Source: Gammaproteobacteria bacterium (GTDB lineage Bacteria > Pseudomonadota > Gammaproteobacteria > Competibacterales > Competibacteraceae). From it: a stretch of 64,000 bases of DNA. Made by a program: the position numbers and the translations under genes. The notes under the pieces are model-generated. The model was not told the DNA's origin, did not search any database, and saw only the letters and a program-made list of their open reading frames with translations. The stretch covers positions 62,001 to 126,000 of the forward strand of contig JACKNF010000001.1 in assembly GCA_024234995.1 (NCBI GenBank), read 5' to 3'. Numbering within the stretch: position 1 is the first letter of the stretch; the number at the start of each line of letters is the position of its first letter. This document shows, one piece after another, positions 53,595-61,897 of the stretch.

Positions 53595-55664
53595 ATGTCT
53601 GAGCCAACGCGACTTCCTGCGGCTCCTGATCCATCTGCGGGAGTGTTGCCTCTGGCTGCCGGTTCTGCAACGCAGCAGCACACGGTTAGTTCCAGCGAAT
53701 TACCAACGGTGCTCTCTGCGGCTTCGCCCGCAAATTCCCAGACGCTACGCAGCGTTCACCAAGGGTCAGCACCCAACAACCCCTCTCCTGCTAACGACAC
53801 TGGCCTGGAAATCGCTAAGTTTCTGGTCGAGGACGGTATCATCACCGATCAGCAATTGGCCTATGCGATGCGGGTTCGAGCTAAGCTTTCTACCGAAAAA
53901 TCGTTACTTAGCGTTCTCAATGAAATCGGTTACGTGAGCTTGGAGCAGCAACGTAACACATTACGCAAGCACCGGATTTCAGTGCGGATTGGTGCATTGT
54001 TAGTGGAGTTGGGTTTCTTGCGGGAGCAGGATTTGAGAGCGGCATTGGCTTTGCAGCGCGAATCCGGGCAAGGTAAAAAGCTGGGTGATATTCTGCTGGA
54101 AAACCATTTCATCGAGGAAAATAAACTCATTGATGTGTTAGCCGATCAACTCGGCTTTCCTCAGGTCAAGCCCGATCTGAGTGACGTGGACCGGAAATTG
54201 CTGGAAAAGGCCAATCCTAACTGGCTCATCGATCGGTACTTTCTCCCGTTACACATTGAAAAAGAGCAGGTCCTGGTCGCATTCGCGGATCCTCTGGACT
54301 CGCGCGCCCGCCAGGAAGCTGCAAGATTGTTTGGCCGCGATATAGTGCCGCTGATCACGAGCAAACGCATCATTCGCGAAACGCTTGAAGCCTACAGACG
54401 CCATTACCAGGAATCGGCAAAGCCAGCAATTCAAACCGACGATACCAGTCAGGTCATTGAACTGGTTAAAACCATGTTGCTGGATGCGATTCAAGCGCTG
54501 GTTAGCGACATTCATGTTGAACCCATGAAGAATGACTTGCGCATCCGGTTTCGTTGCGACGGTGTCTTGGGTGTTTACAAAACCCTTGATAAGAAACTGG
54601 CGCCTGCCTTCATCAATCGTCTCAAAATATTGGGCAAGGCGGATATTGCTGAGCGGCGTCACCATCAGGATGGTCATATCACCTTCGAAGACCCCAGTAC
54701 CGGCCGCAGTATTGATATCCGGGTTTCTGTCTATGTTACGGTCTACGGCGAAAAAATCGTACTGCGTCTGTTGCGTAAAACGCAATTGGTGCCGTTAGAT
54801 CAGATCAGCATGTTTCCTCGCACGTTGAATCGCTTTTATGAGGACGCGCTTGATTTGCCCAGTGGCATTATTTTGATCACCGGCCCGACCGGTACGGGTA
54901 AAACGACCACGCTGTATAGTGCGGTGAACTATTTAAACAGCATTGATCGTTGCGTAACGACGGCTGAAGACCCGGTAGAGTATGTGATTGAAGGTATTGC
55001 GCAATGTTCGCTCAATTCGAAAATTGATCTCACGTTTGAAACCACCTTGCCACATATCATGCGGCAAGATCCTGATGTCATTGTATTGGGTGAAATCCGT
55101 GACCGCTTCTCGGCAGAAGCGGCCATTCAAGCAGCGTTGACGGGCCACAAAGTGCTGACCACCTTTCATACCGAAGACAGTACCGGCGCCTTACTGCGGC
55201 TAATGAATATGAATATCGAGACTTTCCTGATCGCCTCGACCGTGGTTGCCGTGCTGGCGCAGCGATTGCTAAGACGGGTTTGCCCATACTGCGCCGAACC
55301 TTATCAACCCAACGCCACTGAATTGCAGCGCTTGGGTTATAAACAGATCGATCTGGAAGGAACCGCGTTCCGGCAAGGACGTGGTTGCCCAGCGTGCCGT
55401 CATACAGGCTATCGAGGCCGAGTCGGTGTTTTCGAATTACTCATCCTGAATGTGGCAGTCAGAGATGCCATTTTCCAGAAATGCACCTCCCATGAAATCC
55501 GGCAAATCAGCTTGGAAAGTTCAGGCATGGTCACCCTGCTGGAAGATGGCTTGGCCAAGGCGGCTAAAGGTGAAACCACGCTAACCGAAGCATTCCGCTA
55601 TCTGCCTCGCCTCGAAAAACCGAGACCGTTGGTTGAAATCAAGCGCTTGGTAGGGATTACATGA
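53595..55664 (+). CDS. GspE/PilB-type secretion ATPase with MshEN domains
   Basis: This 689-residue hexameric ATPase has the Walker A GPTGTGKTTT, Walker B DPDVIVLGEIRD, and a tetracysteine finger (CPYC ... CPAC) near the C-terminus, as in type II secretion or type IV pilus motors. The N-terminal part carries two MshEN-like copies: RIGALLVELGFLREQDL...LALQ and LGDILLENHFIEENKL...LADQ, which match the c-di-GMP-binding motif of MshE; a third degenerate copy precedes them. No pilin or secretin genes are near. GAGGG precedes the ATG at 53595. Confidence 0.9.
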   Translation: MSEPTRLPAAPDPSAGVLPLAAGSATQQHTVSSSELPTVLSAASPANSQTLRSVHQGSAPNNPSPANDTGLEIAKFLVEDGIITDQQLAYAMRVRAKLSTEKSLLSVLNEIGYVSLEQQRNTLRKHRISVRIGALLVELGFLREQDLRAALALQRESGQGKKLGDILLENHFIEENKLIDVLADQLGFPQVKPDLSDVDRKLLEKANPNWLIDRYFLPLHIEKEQVLVAFADPLDSRARQEAARLFGRDIVPLITSKRIIRETLEAYRRHYQESAKPAIQTDDTSQVIELVKTMLLDAIQALVSDIHVEPMKNDLRIRFRCDGVLGVYKTLDKKLAPAFINRLKILGKADIAERRHHQDGHITFEDPSTGRSIDIRVSVYVTVYGEKIVLRLLRKTQLVPLDQISMFPRTLNRFYEDALDLPSGIILITGPTGTGKTTTLYSAVNYLNSIDRCVTTAEDPVEYVIEGIAQCSLNSKIDLTFETTLPHIMRQDPDVIVLGEIRDRFSAEAAIQAALTGHKVLTTFHTEDSTGALLRLMNMNIETFLIASTVVAVLAQRLLRRVCPYCAEPYQPNATELQRLGYKQIDLEGTAFRQGRGCPACRHTGYRGRVGVFELLILNVAVRDAIFQKCTSHEIRQISLESSGMVTLLEDGLAKAAKGETTLTEAFRYLPRLEKPRPLVEIKRLVGIT

Positions 55665-55710
55665 AAATCGAAGGACAAGTAATACACGATTTATTGGCAG
55701 GTGTTAAAGC

Positions 55711-56556
55711 ATGGTACAGCAATCGCTGCAAGATTTGATTATCAAGGCCTTGGCTTCAGAAAATCTGCAATTGCCAGCTTTGCCAACCATAGCGGTGCAG
55801 TTGCAGCACGCTTTGCGCGACCGGAACACCAAGGTGGCCGATCTTGAAAAGATGATCGTTGGCGATCAAGCGTTGGCCAGCCAGGTATTGCGCGTTGCCA
55901 ACTCATCCTTCTATAGGGGCTTACAACGGATTAACACCATTCAGAAGGCTATCATCCGTCTCGGTGTCCGCAAGGTGGCGATGCTGGCGATGGCTGTTTC
56001 GCAACGTAGCCTTTATCTCACCGGTAACCCGCAGATCGGTCTCTATATGGAGAGGCTTTGGCAGCACGCCTTTGCGGCGGCTCAGAGCAGCCAATGGCTG
56101 GCTAATCATTGCGGATGCAGAACACAAGCGGACGATGCTTTTATGGCAGGGCTGTTGCATAACATTGGCCAGCTGGTGATCCTGCAGGTTATCGATGAAT
56201 TGTCCGCTAATAAACAACTGGGTAGCGGTCCGTTGCCGGAAAACCTGCTCAACGAACTATTAAATAGCAATATGCATAATGCGATGGGATATGTATTGAT
56301 GAAGCGCTGGAATTTGCCCGACGAGTACTGCATCGTGGCCCGCGACCACCACAGAGAACCTTATGATAGCGACAATATATTGCTCACCATTGTTCGCTTG
56401 GCAGATCAGGCTTGTGAAAAATTGGGGATTGGCCTGCGTAGTGATTCGAGCATTGCGCTGGCGGCTACGCCAGAGGCGCAAGCGCTGGGATTGGGAGAAA
56501 TTGTGTTGACTGAAGTGGAAATTTTGCTTGAGGACAGTGTGACTATGGCTGGCTAG
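55711..56556 (+). CDS. HDOD-domain signalling protein
   Basis: This 281-residue protein has a single HDOD domain (LPALPTIAVQLQHAL, LASQVLRVANSSFYRG, FMAGLLHNIGQLV). HDOD proteins act in regulation of motility, biofilm and c-di-GMP signalling, often without catalysis. It starts 46 bp after the MshEN ATPase, which suggests joint regulation. The remainder of the chain (RDHHREPYD) keeps an HD-like pair, but no clear phosphodiesterase motif. Confidence 0.85.
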   Translation: MVQQSLQDLIIKALASENLQLPALPTIAVQLQHALRDRNTKVADLEKMIVGDQALASQVLRVANSSFYRGLQRINTIQKAIIRLGVRKVAMLAMAVSQRSLYLTGNPQIGLYMERLWQHAFAAAQSSQWLANHCGCRTQADDAFMAGLLHNIGQLVILQVIDELSANKQLGSGPLPENLLNELLNSNMHNAMGYVLMKRWNLPDEYCIVARDHHREPYDSDNILLTIVRLADQACEKLGIGLRSDSSIALAATPEAQALGLGEIVLTEVEILLEDSVTMAG

Positions 56557-56659
56557 GTTGAGTCCAGGTCTTGAAAACCCCCTGTTCTCATCGACGCGAA
56601 CGCCTATACTCAAACCTTATAACCACTGCGGTTAACCTGGACTATCTGGTACTTTCGTT

Positions 56660-58120
56660 ATGACCGAGCTGACTCTCCGCGAATCTGAAATCACCCGCGC
56701 CAATCTGTTGAATCGAACCATGTACAATCTCCGTGAGGCGTGGCGGGAAATGGCCGATTGGCGGGAAGGATTGTTTTCAGCAGCCCCTAGCCCCAATCTT
56801 CCTGAGAAGGATGCAGAAGCGCTGAAAGCGCAAATGAGAGATTGCTTGGAGGCCCGTGGCGGCGAGGTGTCTGCCCGTGCCCGGGCCGCTAATCTGGGCC
56901 GCGTTTATCTGTCGTTAAACGCGCAAGGCCGGCAGCGGTTTCTCCAAGTTCTGGCTACTGAATTCGATATCGACCGCAAGGTTGTTGATAAAGCTATCGC
57001 TGCTGTGCAACAGGCAGGTGAGGATACCCGGGATCGCGCCAAGGCGGAGCGGGTCTTGCGGCAGGCGTTACAACCGCCAAGATTACGGTTGCTGGCGCAG
57101 CTCAACGCTCTTCCTGAAGGTTTCCTGTTTCTGGTCGATCTGCGCGAGGAGTTATTGAACTGGAGCCGGGATGATTTAGCGCTGGCCGCATTGGAGCGGG
57201 ATTTGTTGTCGCTGCTGACGTCGTGGTTTGACGTTGGTTTTCTGGAATTGCGGCGCATTACCTGGGATTCGCCGGCCGCATTGCTGGAGAAAATGATCGC
57301 TTATGAGGCGGTACATCCCATTATGGGCTGGAGCGACCTCAAGAACCGGCTCAGCTCCGACCGGCGCTGTTTTGCCTTCTTCCACCCGCGTATGGCCAAC
57401 GAACCGCTGATCATTGTACAGGTAGCGCTGGTGAACGGCATTGCCGATAACGTGCAGACTTTGCTGGATGAGACGGCTCCAGTCCTTGATCCGCATGTCG
57501 CGGACACTGCCATTTTTTATTCGATCTCCAATGCCCACGATGGATTAAGTGGTATTAGCTTCGGTAATTTTCTGATCAAGCGGGTGGTGGATGAGCTGGC
57601 GAGTGAATTCAAGAATCTTAAGACGTTTGCGACCTTGTCGCCCATTCCTGGGTTCCAGAGATGGCTGGATCGCCAGCTTAGCGAACCAGATCGCGATGTG
57701 GAGGGCGAATGGTTGACTGCCGCCGAGCGCAAAGCGCTGGCCAGCGCGGCGGGAACCGGCAAGGAGCCCGCTTCCCTGAAAACCTTGCTGCAAAACCCGG
57801 ACTGGCCGCAAAAACCGGAATTGGCCAAGGCGCTCAAGCATCCGCTGATGCGGTTATGCGCCCGTTATCTGGTCAAAGAGAAACGAGGTGACGGTGCTGC
57901 GATTTTAGACCCGGTGGCTCGCTTTCATCTTGCCAATGGCTCCCGGATCGAACGGCTGAACTGGCTGGCCGATACCTCGGCCAAAGGCTTGGCCCAGTCG
58001 GCGGGCATGATGGTGAACTATTTGTATAAGCTGAACGACATTGAAGCCAACCATGAAGCATATCGTGGCGAGGGCAAGGTCACCATTTCGTCGGCGATCC
58101 GTTCGTTGCTGAAAACCTGA
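56660..58120 (+). CDS. Malonyl-CoA decarboxylase
   Basis: This 486-residue enzyme converts malonyl-CoA to acetyl-CoA, preventing malonyl-CoA accumulation. The helical N-terminal domain (about 1-180) precedes the GNAT-like catalytic domain with FFHPRMANEPLI, VALVNGIADNVQ, FYSISNAHDGLSGISFGN and FATLSPIPGFQRWL, all typical of the family. It converges on regA with a 10-bp gap. No malonate transport or synthetase gene is visible here. Confidence 0.93.
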   Translation: MTELTLRESEITRANLLNRTMYNLREAWREMADWREGLFSAAPSPNLPEKDAEALKAQMRDCLEARGGEVSARARAANLGRVYLSLNAQGRQRFLQVLATEFDIDRKVVDKAIAAVQQAGEDTRDRAKAERVLRQALQPPRLRLLAQLNALPEGFLFLVDLREELLNWSRDDLALAALERDLLSLLTSWFDVGFLELRRITWDSPAALLEKMIAYEAVHPIMGWSDLKNRLSSDRRCFAFFHPRMANEPLIIVQVALVNGIADNVQTLLDETAPVLDPHVADTAIFYSISNAHDGLSGISFGNFLIKRVVDELASEFKNLKTFATLSPIPGFQRWLDRQLSEPDRDVEGEWLTAAERKALASAAGTGKEPASLKTLLQNPDWPQKPELAKALKHPLMRLCARYLVKEKRGDGAAILDPVARFHLANGSRIERLNWLADTSAKGLAQSAGMMVNYLYKLNDIEANHEAYRGEGKVTISSAIRSLLKT

Positions 58121-58130
58121 TGGCCGGTTG

Positions 58131-58697
58131 CTAGAACTTGACCGGGCGCTTAGCCAGCTTACGTTGCAACGTGCGGCGGTGCATATTCAATTGCCGGGCA
58201 GTTGCTGAAATATTGCCATTATTATTGAGCAACACCTGCTGAATATGCTCCCATTCTAGACGATTCACACTCAAGGGACGGGCGCTGACCGATGCAGCGG
58301 GATTGCCATCGGCCGCGGCAAAGGCGGCCAAAACCTGATCTGCGTCTGCCGGTTTGGTCAAATAATTGACCGCCCCGAGTTTAATTGCCTCGACCGCAGT
58401 AGCGATACTGGCGTAGCCTGTGAGCACCACGATGCGGATTGCAGAATCTAGCACCAGTAGATGCGGAATGAGGCTGAGTCCTGAGTCACCGGCAAGATTG
58501 AGATCGACGATCGCATAGTCTGGGGTTATTCGCTGTGCTAATTGCAGGGCTGTTGCGTGATTGTGCGCTGTCGTGACAGTGAAGCCGCGCCGGCTCAGCG
58601 CCAATCCTAGTACCCGGCAGAACGTCGCGTCATCATCCACGAGCAGCAGGCAGGAAGGCCCGGACCACGCTGTCATGGATTCTATCGATTCCATCAT
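58131..58697 (-). CDS. regA: Redox response regulator RegA/PrrA family
   Basis: This 188-residue regulator has a receiver domain (LLVDDDATFCRV, phospho-acceptor in AIVDLNLAGDSG, KP at the switch) and a C-terminal Fis-type helix-turn-helix ending NISATARQLNMHRRTLQRKL, the RegA/PrrA/ActR signature. It overlaps the regB stop (ATGA), so it is coupled to it. RegA homologues control respiration, carbon fixation and nitrogen genes under low redox potential. Two near-consensus RegA boxes lie in this window. Confidence 0.93.
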   Translation of the reverse strand: MMESIESMTAWSGPSCLLLVDDDATFCRVLGLALSRRGFTVTTAHNHATALQLAQRITPDYAIVDLNLAGDSGLSLIPHLLVLDSAIRIVVLTGYASIATAVEAIKLGAVNYLTKPADADQVLAAFAAADGNPAASVSARPLSVNRLEWEHIQQVLLNNNGNISATARQLNMHRRTLQRKLAKRPVKF

Positions 58698-59929
58698 GCG
58701 ATACCGATCCGCGCTGGCAGGTCGATGCGGGTGCAGGTTCCCCCTTGTGGATGGCGTAATAAACTTACCTGTCCACCCATGCGTTCCAGTGTGGCGTTTG
58801 CCAGCAGCAGACCGATACCGGCACCCCCGTGCTTGGTAGAGAAAAACGCCTCGCCGGCGCGATTCGCTGCTTCTTCTGACAAACCGGGCCCTTGGTCGCG
58901 GATTTCGATGGTGACTCGTTGACGATTCCAGCGCCCCGTCAAATCCACGCCTGCGGGATAGGCGTCGGCGGCATTATTGAGTAGGCTGATCAAGGTTTGG
59001 CTGATGGTCTGCGGCGCAGTGACCGCCGGTGGCGGGGGAGGGCCGGCGCAACTGACCCGCAACGGCACTTGAGGACGGAGTAACTGCCAGCGGCTACGAG
59101 TGCGTTCCAGCAGCACATCCAGCGTCTGTGCGGCCTCACGGTCGGACGCCAAGTCTGCGCTGTGCAGCAAATCGCCAAGAATGGATTTGCACACCTCCAC
59201 TTGCTGGCGCAGGGTGCGTAAATCCTCACTGAGCAGCACATTTTCACTGTAAAGCAGTTCTAGTTCCTTGGCCAGCACGGTGATCGTGGACAAAGGAGTG
59301 CCTAGCTCATGCGCTGCACCTGCCGCGAACATGCCCAAGGTCAAAATTTGCTCGTCGCGCAATGCGCGCTCACGCAGTTGCGCCACCTGACGATCCCGGT
59401 TTCGCAGGGCCGCCGCCAATCGCGCCACGAATCCGGCAATCAGCAGGGCGCTGATCACAAACACCAGCCACATCCCCCACAGATGCGCCTCAAAGCCGCG
59501 GCCATGACCGCTGAGCGTGCTAGGGAGGGGTAAGTAGTGAAACATCAACCCAGTGTAAATCGCCACAGTGATGGCAGCAGTCACCCACACCTGACCGGCG
59601 GGCAGCAGGGCGGCGGCAATGATCAGAGGCAACAGCAACAGTGAAACGAACGGATTGCTTGCACCGCCGCTGAAAAACAGCAGCAAGGCCAACGCCAGCA
59701 CATCAAGTTGTAGATAAGCAAACAATTCCCAGGTGGTCAACGGCTTCTCGCGCCGGGCGCAGCGTCGCAGCGCGGCAAATGCCAGCAGCGCCCATCCCAG
59801 GAACAGCGCCACCGGCCACCCTGGCAGCGGTGCAGGCGGCGTCAGACCGAAGCGCAACCATAACAACATGATGCCCGGTCCCAGTACCACTAGGATGCGC
59901 AGCAGCAATAGCTGTCTCAAATCTTCCAT
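58694..59929 (-). CDS. regB: Redox sensor histidine kinase RegB/PrrB family
   Basis: This 411-residue membrane kinase has about six N-terminal helices with the ubiquinone-site motif GGASNPF, then H-box AAGAAHELGTPLSTI, and the ATPase motifs HGGAGIGLLLANA. A cysteine in VCKSILGDLL corresponds in position to the redox-active RegB cysteine (ALRCREIL in Rhodobacter-type proteins, from memory). It senses the quinone pool and phosphorylates RegA. It is transcribed from the 59930-60298 gap, which holds a RegA box. Confidence 0.93.
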   Translation of the reverse strand: MEDLRQLLLLRILVVLGPGIMLLWLRFGLTPPAPLPGWPVALFLGWALLAFAALRRCARREKPLTTWELFAYLQLDVLALALLLFFSGGASNPFVSLLLLPLIIAAALLPAGQVWVTAAITVAIYTGLMFHYLPLPSTLSGHGRGFEAHLWGMWLVFVISALLIAGFVARLAAALRNRDRQVAQLRERALRDEQILTLGMFAAGAAHELGTPLSTITVLAKELELLYSENVLLSEDLRTLRQQVEVCKSILGDLLHSADLASDREAAQTLDVLLERTRSRWQLLRPQVPLRVSCAGPPPPPAVTAPQTISQTLISLLNNAADAYPAGVDLTGRWNRQRVTIEIRDQGPGLSEEAANRAGEAFFSTKHGGAGIGLLLANATLERMGGQVSLLRHPQGGTCTRIDLPARIGIA

Positions 59930-60298
59930 TCATTCAATTCCGTTTCACGCTCACCGCCTCTAGCGCGGTAACAACGGCAGTTGATGGCAGGTGAGTGTGA
60001 CAATATGCCGCATTCTCATTGATCCATGATTGCATAGGATGCGCTGACTGTTTCGTGAAGCGGCGGTGACCGTTGCTATCCTGGGGATGACCTGGATGCC
60101 TGGTGATCATGTAGCCTCCTCGCCTCTTTTCAAGCGCGGGAGGGTGAGAGTGATGAGATCAGTCATCAAAACTACTGCCATTATCCCCCGCCGCTCTCCC
60201 GCTGGCGGGTAAAGGGAGCGAACGTTACGATGCCTGATATTTATAAGCGAAAATCCGATAACCGGTTTCACAGGGTCGCGCCAGCGAGAAACGCGTTA
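59930..60298. other. regB upstream region
   Basis: This 369-bp gap lies upstream of regB and downstream of the FixH-like gene. It holds a RegA box (59997-60011), a CCCGCC/GGCGGG inverted repeat at 60187-60209 and a related GCGGGAG segment at 60136-60142 that can pair with CTCCCGC. These may form a terminator for the FixH-like gene. No coding sequence is supported. Confidence 0.5.
59997..60011 (+). promoter_or_regulatory. RegA-box-like site upstream of regB
   Basis: GTGACAATATGCCGC matches 14 of 15 positions of the RegA/RegR consensus GNGRCRTTNNGNCGC (consensus from memory). It is 68-82 bp upstream of the regB start, fitting autoregulation. Confidence 0.55.
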
Positions 60299-60784
60299 TC
60301 AAAAATCAGTTAGCAGGTGAAATTCGCCAACATAGGGCGTTTCACCGGTCACAGCTACCGTTACTTGCCAATCCCGCCGTCCTGCTGAGCAAACCGGTAA
60401 AATCGCCTGTCCTCGCCAGGTCTTATCTGCTTGCTGGCGCAGATCAAAGTGATTGAATCCCATATCCATATCCAGCATGGCGAAAGACACCGTGACCTTT
60501 TCAGCCGTGGAGGCGTCTTTTCCGCCAAGGCCAACTTGCACCGGGAATGCAGTCAAGGGCCGGGCAGGGTCTCCCAGTCTAAGCGTCAGGGTCAACGCTG
60601 CATCCTTCGCCATGCAGGTCTTGCCTGCTGGATTACAGGCGGGATCAGCATTCAAAACAATAGCATGCGTGAGGGTAGGCTGTAATTCTTGTTTTAAGTG
60701 CGGATACAGCATGCTGACCAAGCGGCCTAATAAGAAAAATCCAGCCATGGCGGTGATCAACATCAGCCCCTCTCGCCGGGTCAT
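60299..60784 (-). CDS. Small membrane-anchored protein, FixH-like fold suspected
   Basis: This 161-residue protein has an N-terminal membrane segment (LMLITAMAGFFLLGRLV) and an exported beta-rich domain with FAMLDMDMGFNHFDL and WRGQAILPVCSAGRRDWQVTV. The methionine/histidine-rich strand and strand order resemble FixH/YtkA-type proteins, a cautious comparison. ATG at 60784 has GGAACG about 6 bases upstream; a frame open to 60934 is not supported. It is divergent from mbnP across 177 bp holding a RegA box, so it is probably copper-linked. Confidence 0.55.
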   Translation of the reverse strand: MTRREGLMLITAMAGFFLLGRLVSMLYPHLKQELQPTLTHAIVLNADPACNPAGKTCMAKDAALTLTLRLGDPARPLTAFPVQVGLGGKDASTAEKVTVSFAMLDMDMGFNHFDLRQQADKTWRGQAILPVCSAGRRDWQVTVAVTGETPYVGEFHLLTDF

Positions 60785-60847
60785 CTTCGTTCCATCGCCT
60801 CGTTCATCGCGGGTACGGATTGTAGCGGTTTTCCAAGTTCCGTGGAT

Positions 60848-60862
60848 GCGGCAATTTGTCGC
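60848..60862 (+). promoter_or_regulatory. RegA-box-like site in the FixH-like/mbnP intergenic region
   Basis: GCGGCAATTTGTCGC matches 14 of 15 positions of the RegA/RegR consensus. It is embedded in a nearly perfect 19-bp palindrome at 60846-60864 and shares the motif CAATWTGYCGCATTCTCA with the regB upstream site. Confidence 0.6.
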
Positions 60863-60961
60863 ATTCTCACACCGCTCCCGGCGGTTTAGCATGAAAAATG
60901 ATTTCAAGCGGTGTACTTGGCAAATCCATTTCATGTTGAATTGACTCAGGAGAATCCTTGC

Positions 60962-61897
60962 ATGACTGATCCATGCAACCGGTGTTCATCAGCCCCGATG
61001 CGAAGCACCCTGGTTGTCAGCGTCATTGCAGCGCTGATGGCGGGCTGTGGCGGCGATGACGATAACAATAATCTGCCGGCGGTTCGCCGTGCAGCAATCC
61101 AGTTCCAGGGCCAGGTCAACGGTCAGGATTTTGTCTGCGGGGCGACCTATGAAAACGTAGGACTAGGTCAGCCTGGAACCTATCAGGTGACAGACTGGCG
61201 CTTTTACGTCCATGATGTGGCGTTGATCAAGGCAGATGGGGCGCGGCGGACGCTCGATTTGAATCAGGACGGGGTCTGGCAATATGAAAACGTCGCCTTG
61301 CTGGATCTGCGGCAGAACTGCGGCAGCGGGGTGTTGCCGGGCAACGCTGAAGTAGTTGGCGCCGTGTCCAACGAAAACTACACCGGCATTTGCTTCAAGG
61401 TCGGTGTGCCTTATGCGCTTAACCATATCAACGACGCCACCGCGCCCTCGCCCTTAAACAATTCTGGGATGCTGTGGAACTGGCGCGGCGGACGCAAGTT
61501 TATCCGGATCGATGGTATGGGCGCGCCAGGCGATGGCGATAACGCAGTGGCCTTTGTCGTGCATCTAGGCAGCACCGAATGTCCTGGCCCCAATCCCAAC
61601 GCGCCTCCTACTGCCACCTGCGGCTATCCGAATGTTGCCGAATTCTGCCTGAATGGCTTCGATGCCGATCAGGATCGCATCCTCATGGACATGGGTGCGG
61701 CGCTGGAGGCGTCTAATGTGGCGTTTAACACACCTGACACTGCATCGGGCTGCATGTCGGGTAATGCCGATCCTGAGTGCATTGCCATCATGCCGCGTTT
61801 GAATCTGGACTTCACCTATATCGCTGGAGCGGGAGCGGCGCCTGAGCAATACCCCAGGATCATTCCCCAACGGCTGTTCAGCGTGCGCAAACCATGA
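60962..61897 (+). CDS. mbnP: MbnP-family copper-binding lipoprotein
   Basis: This 311-residue protein has a lipobox (IAALMAGCGGDD) and belongs to the MbnP/CorA-MopE family of periplasmic copper proteins. GMLWNWRGGRKFIRID is the conserved tryptophan-rich segment; in MbnP one tryptophan is oxidised to kynurenine by the partner MbnH, as established for the methanobactin operon. Many cysteines (e.g. CGATYEN, LRQNCG, ATCGYPNVAEFC) suggest disulfides. ATG at 60962 has AGGAGA about 9 bases upstream. mbnH overlaps by four bases. No methanobactin precursor is visible. Confidence 0.88.
   Translation: MTDPCNRCSSAPMRSTLVVSVIAALMAGCGGDDDNNNLPAVRRAAIQFQGQVNGQDFVCGATYENVGLGQPGTYQVTDWRFYVHDVALIKADGARRTLDLNQDGVWQYENVALLDLRQNCGSGVLPGNAEVVGAVSNENYTGICFKVGVPYALNHINDATAPSPLNNSGMLWNWRGGRKFIRIDGMGAPGDGDNAVAFVVHLGSTECPGPNPNAPPTATCGYPNVAEFCLNGFDADQDRILMDMGAALEASNVAFNTPDTASGCMSGNADPECIAIMPRLNLDFTYIAGAGAAPEQYPRIIPQRLFSVRKP

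Noticed and set aside
53595..55664. Complete type II secretion or type IV pilus locus
   Set aside because: Only the ATPase is present; no pilin, platform, secretin or prepilin peptidase is seen.
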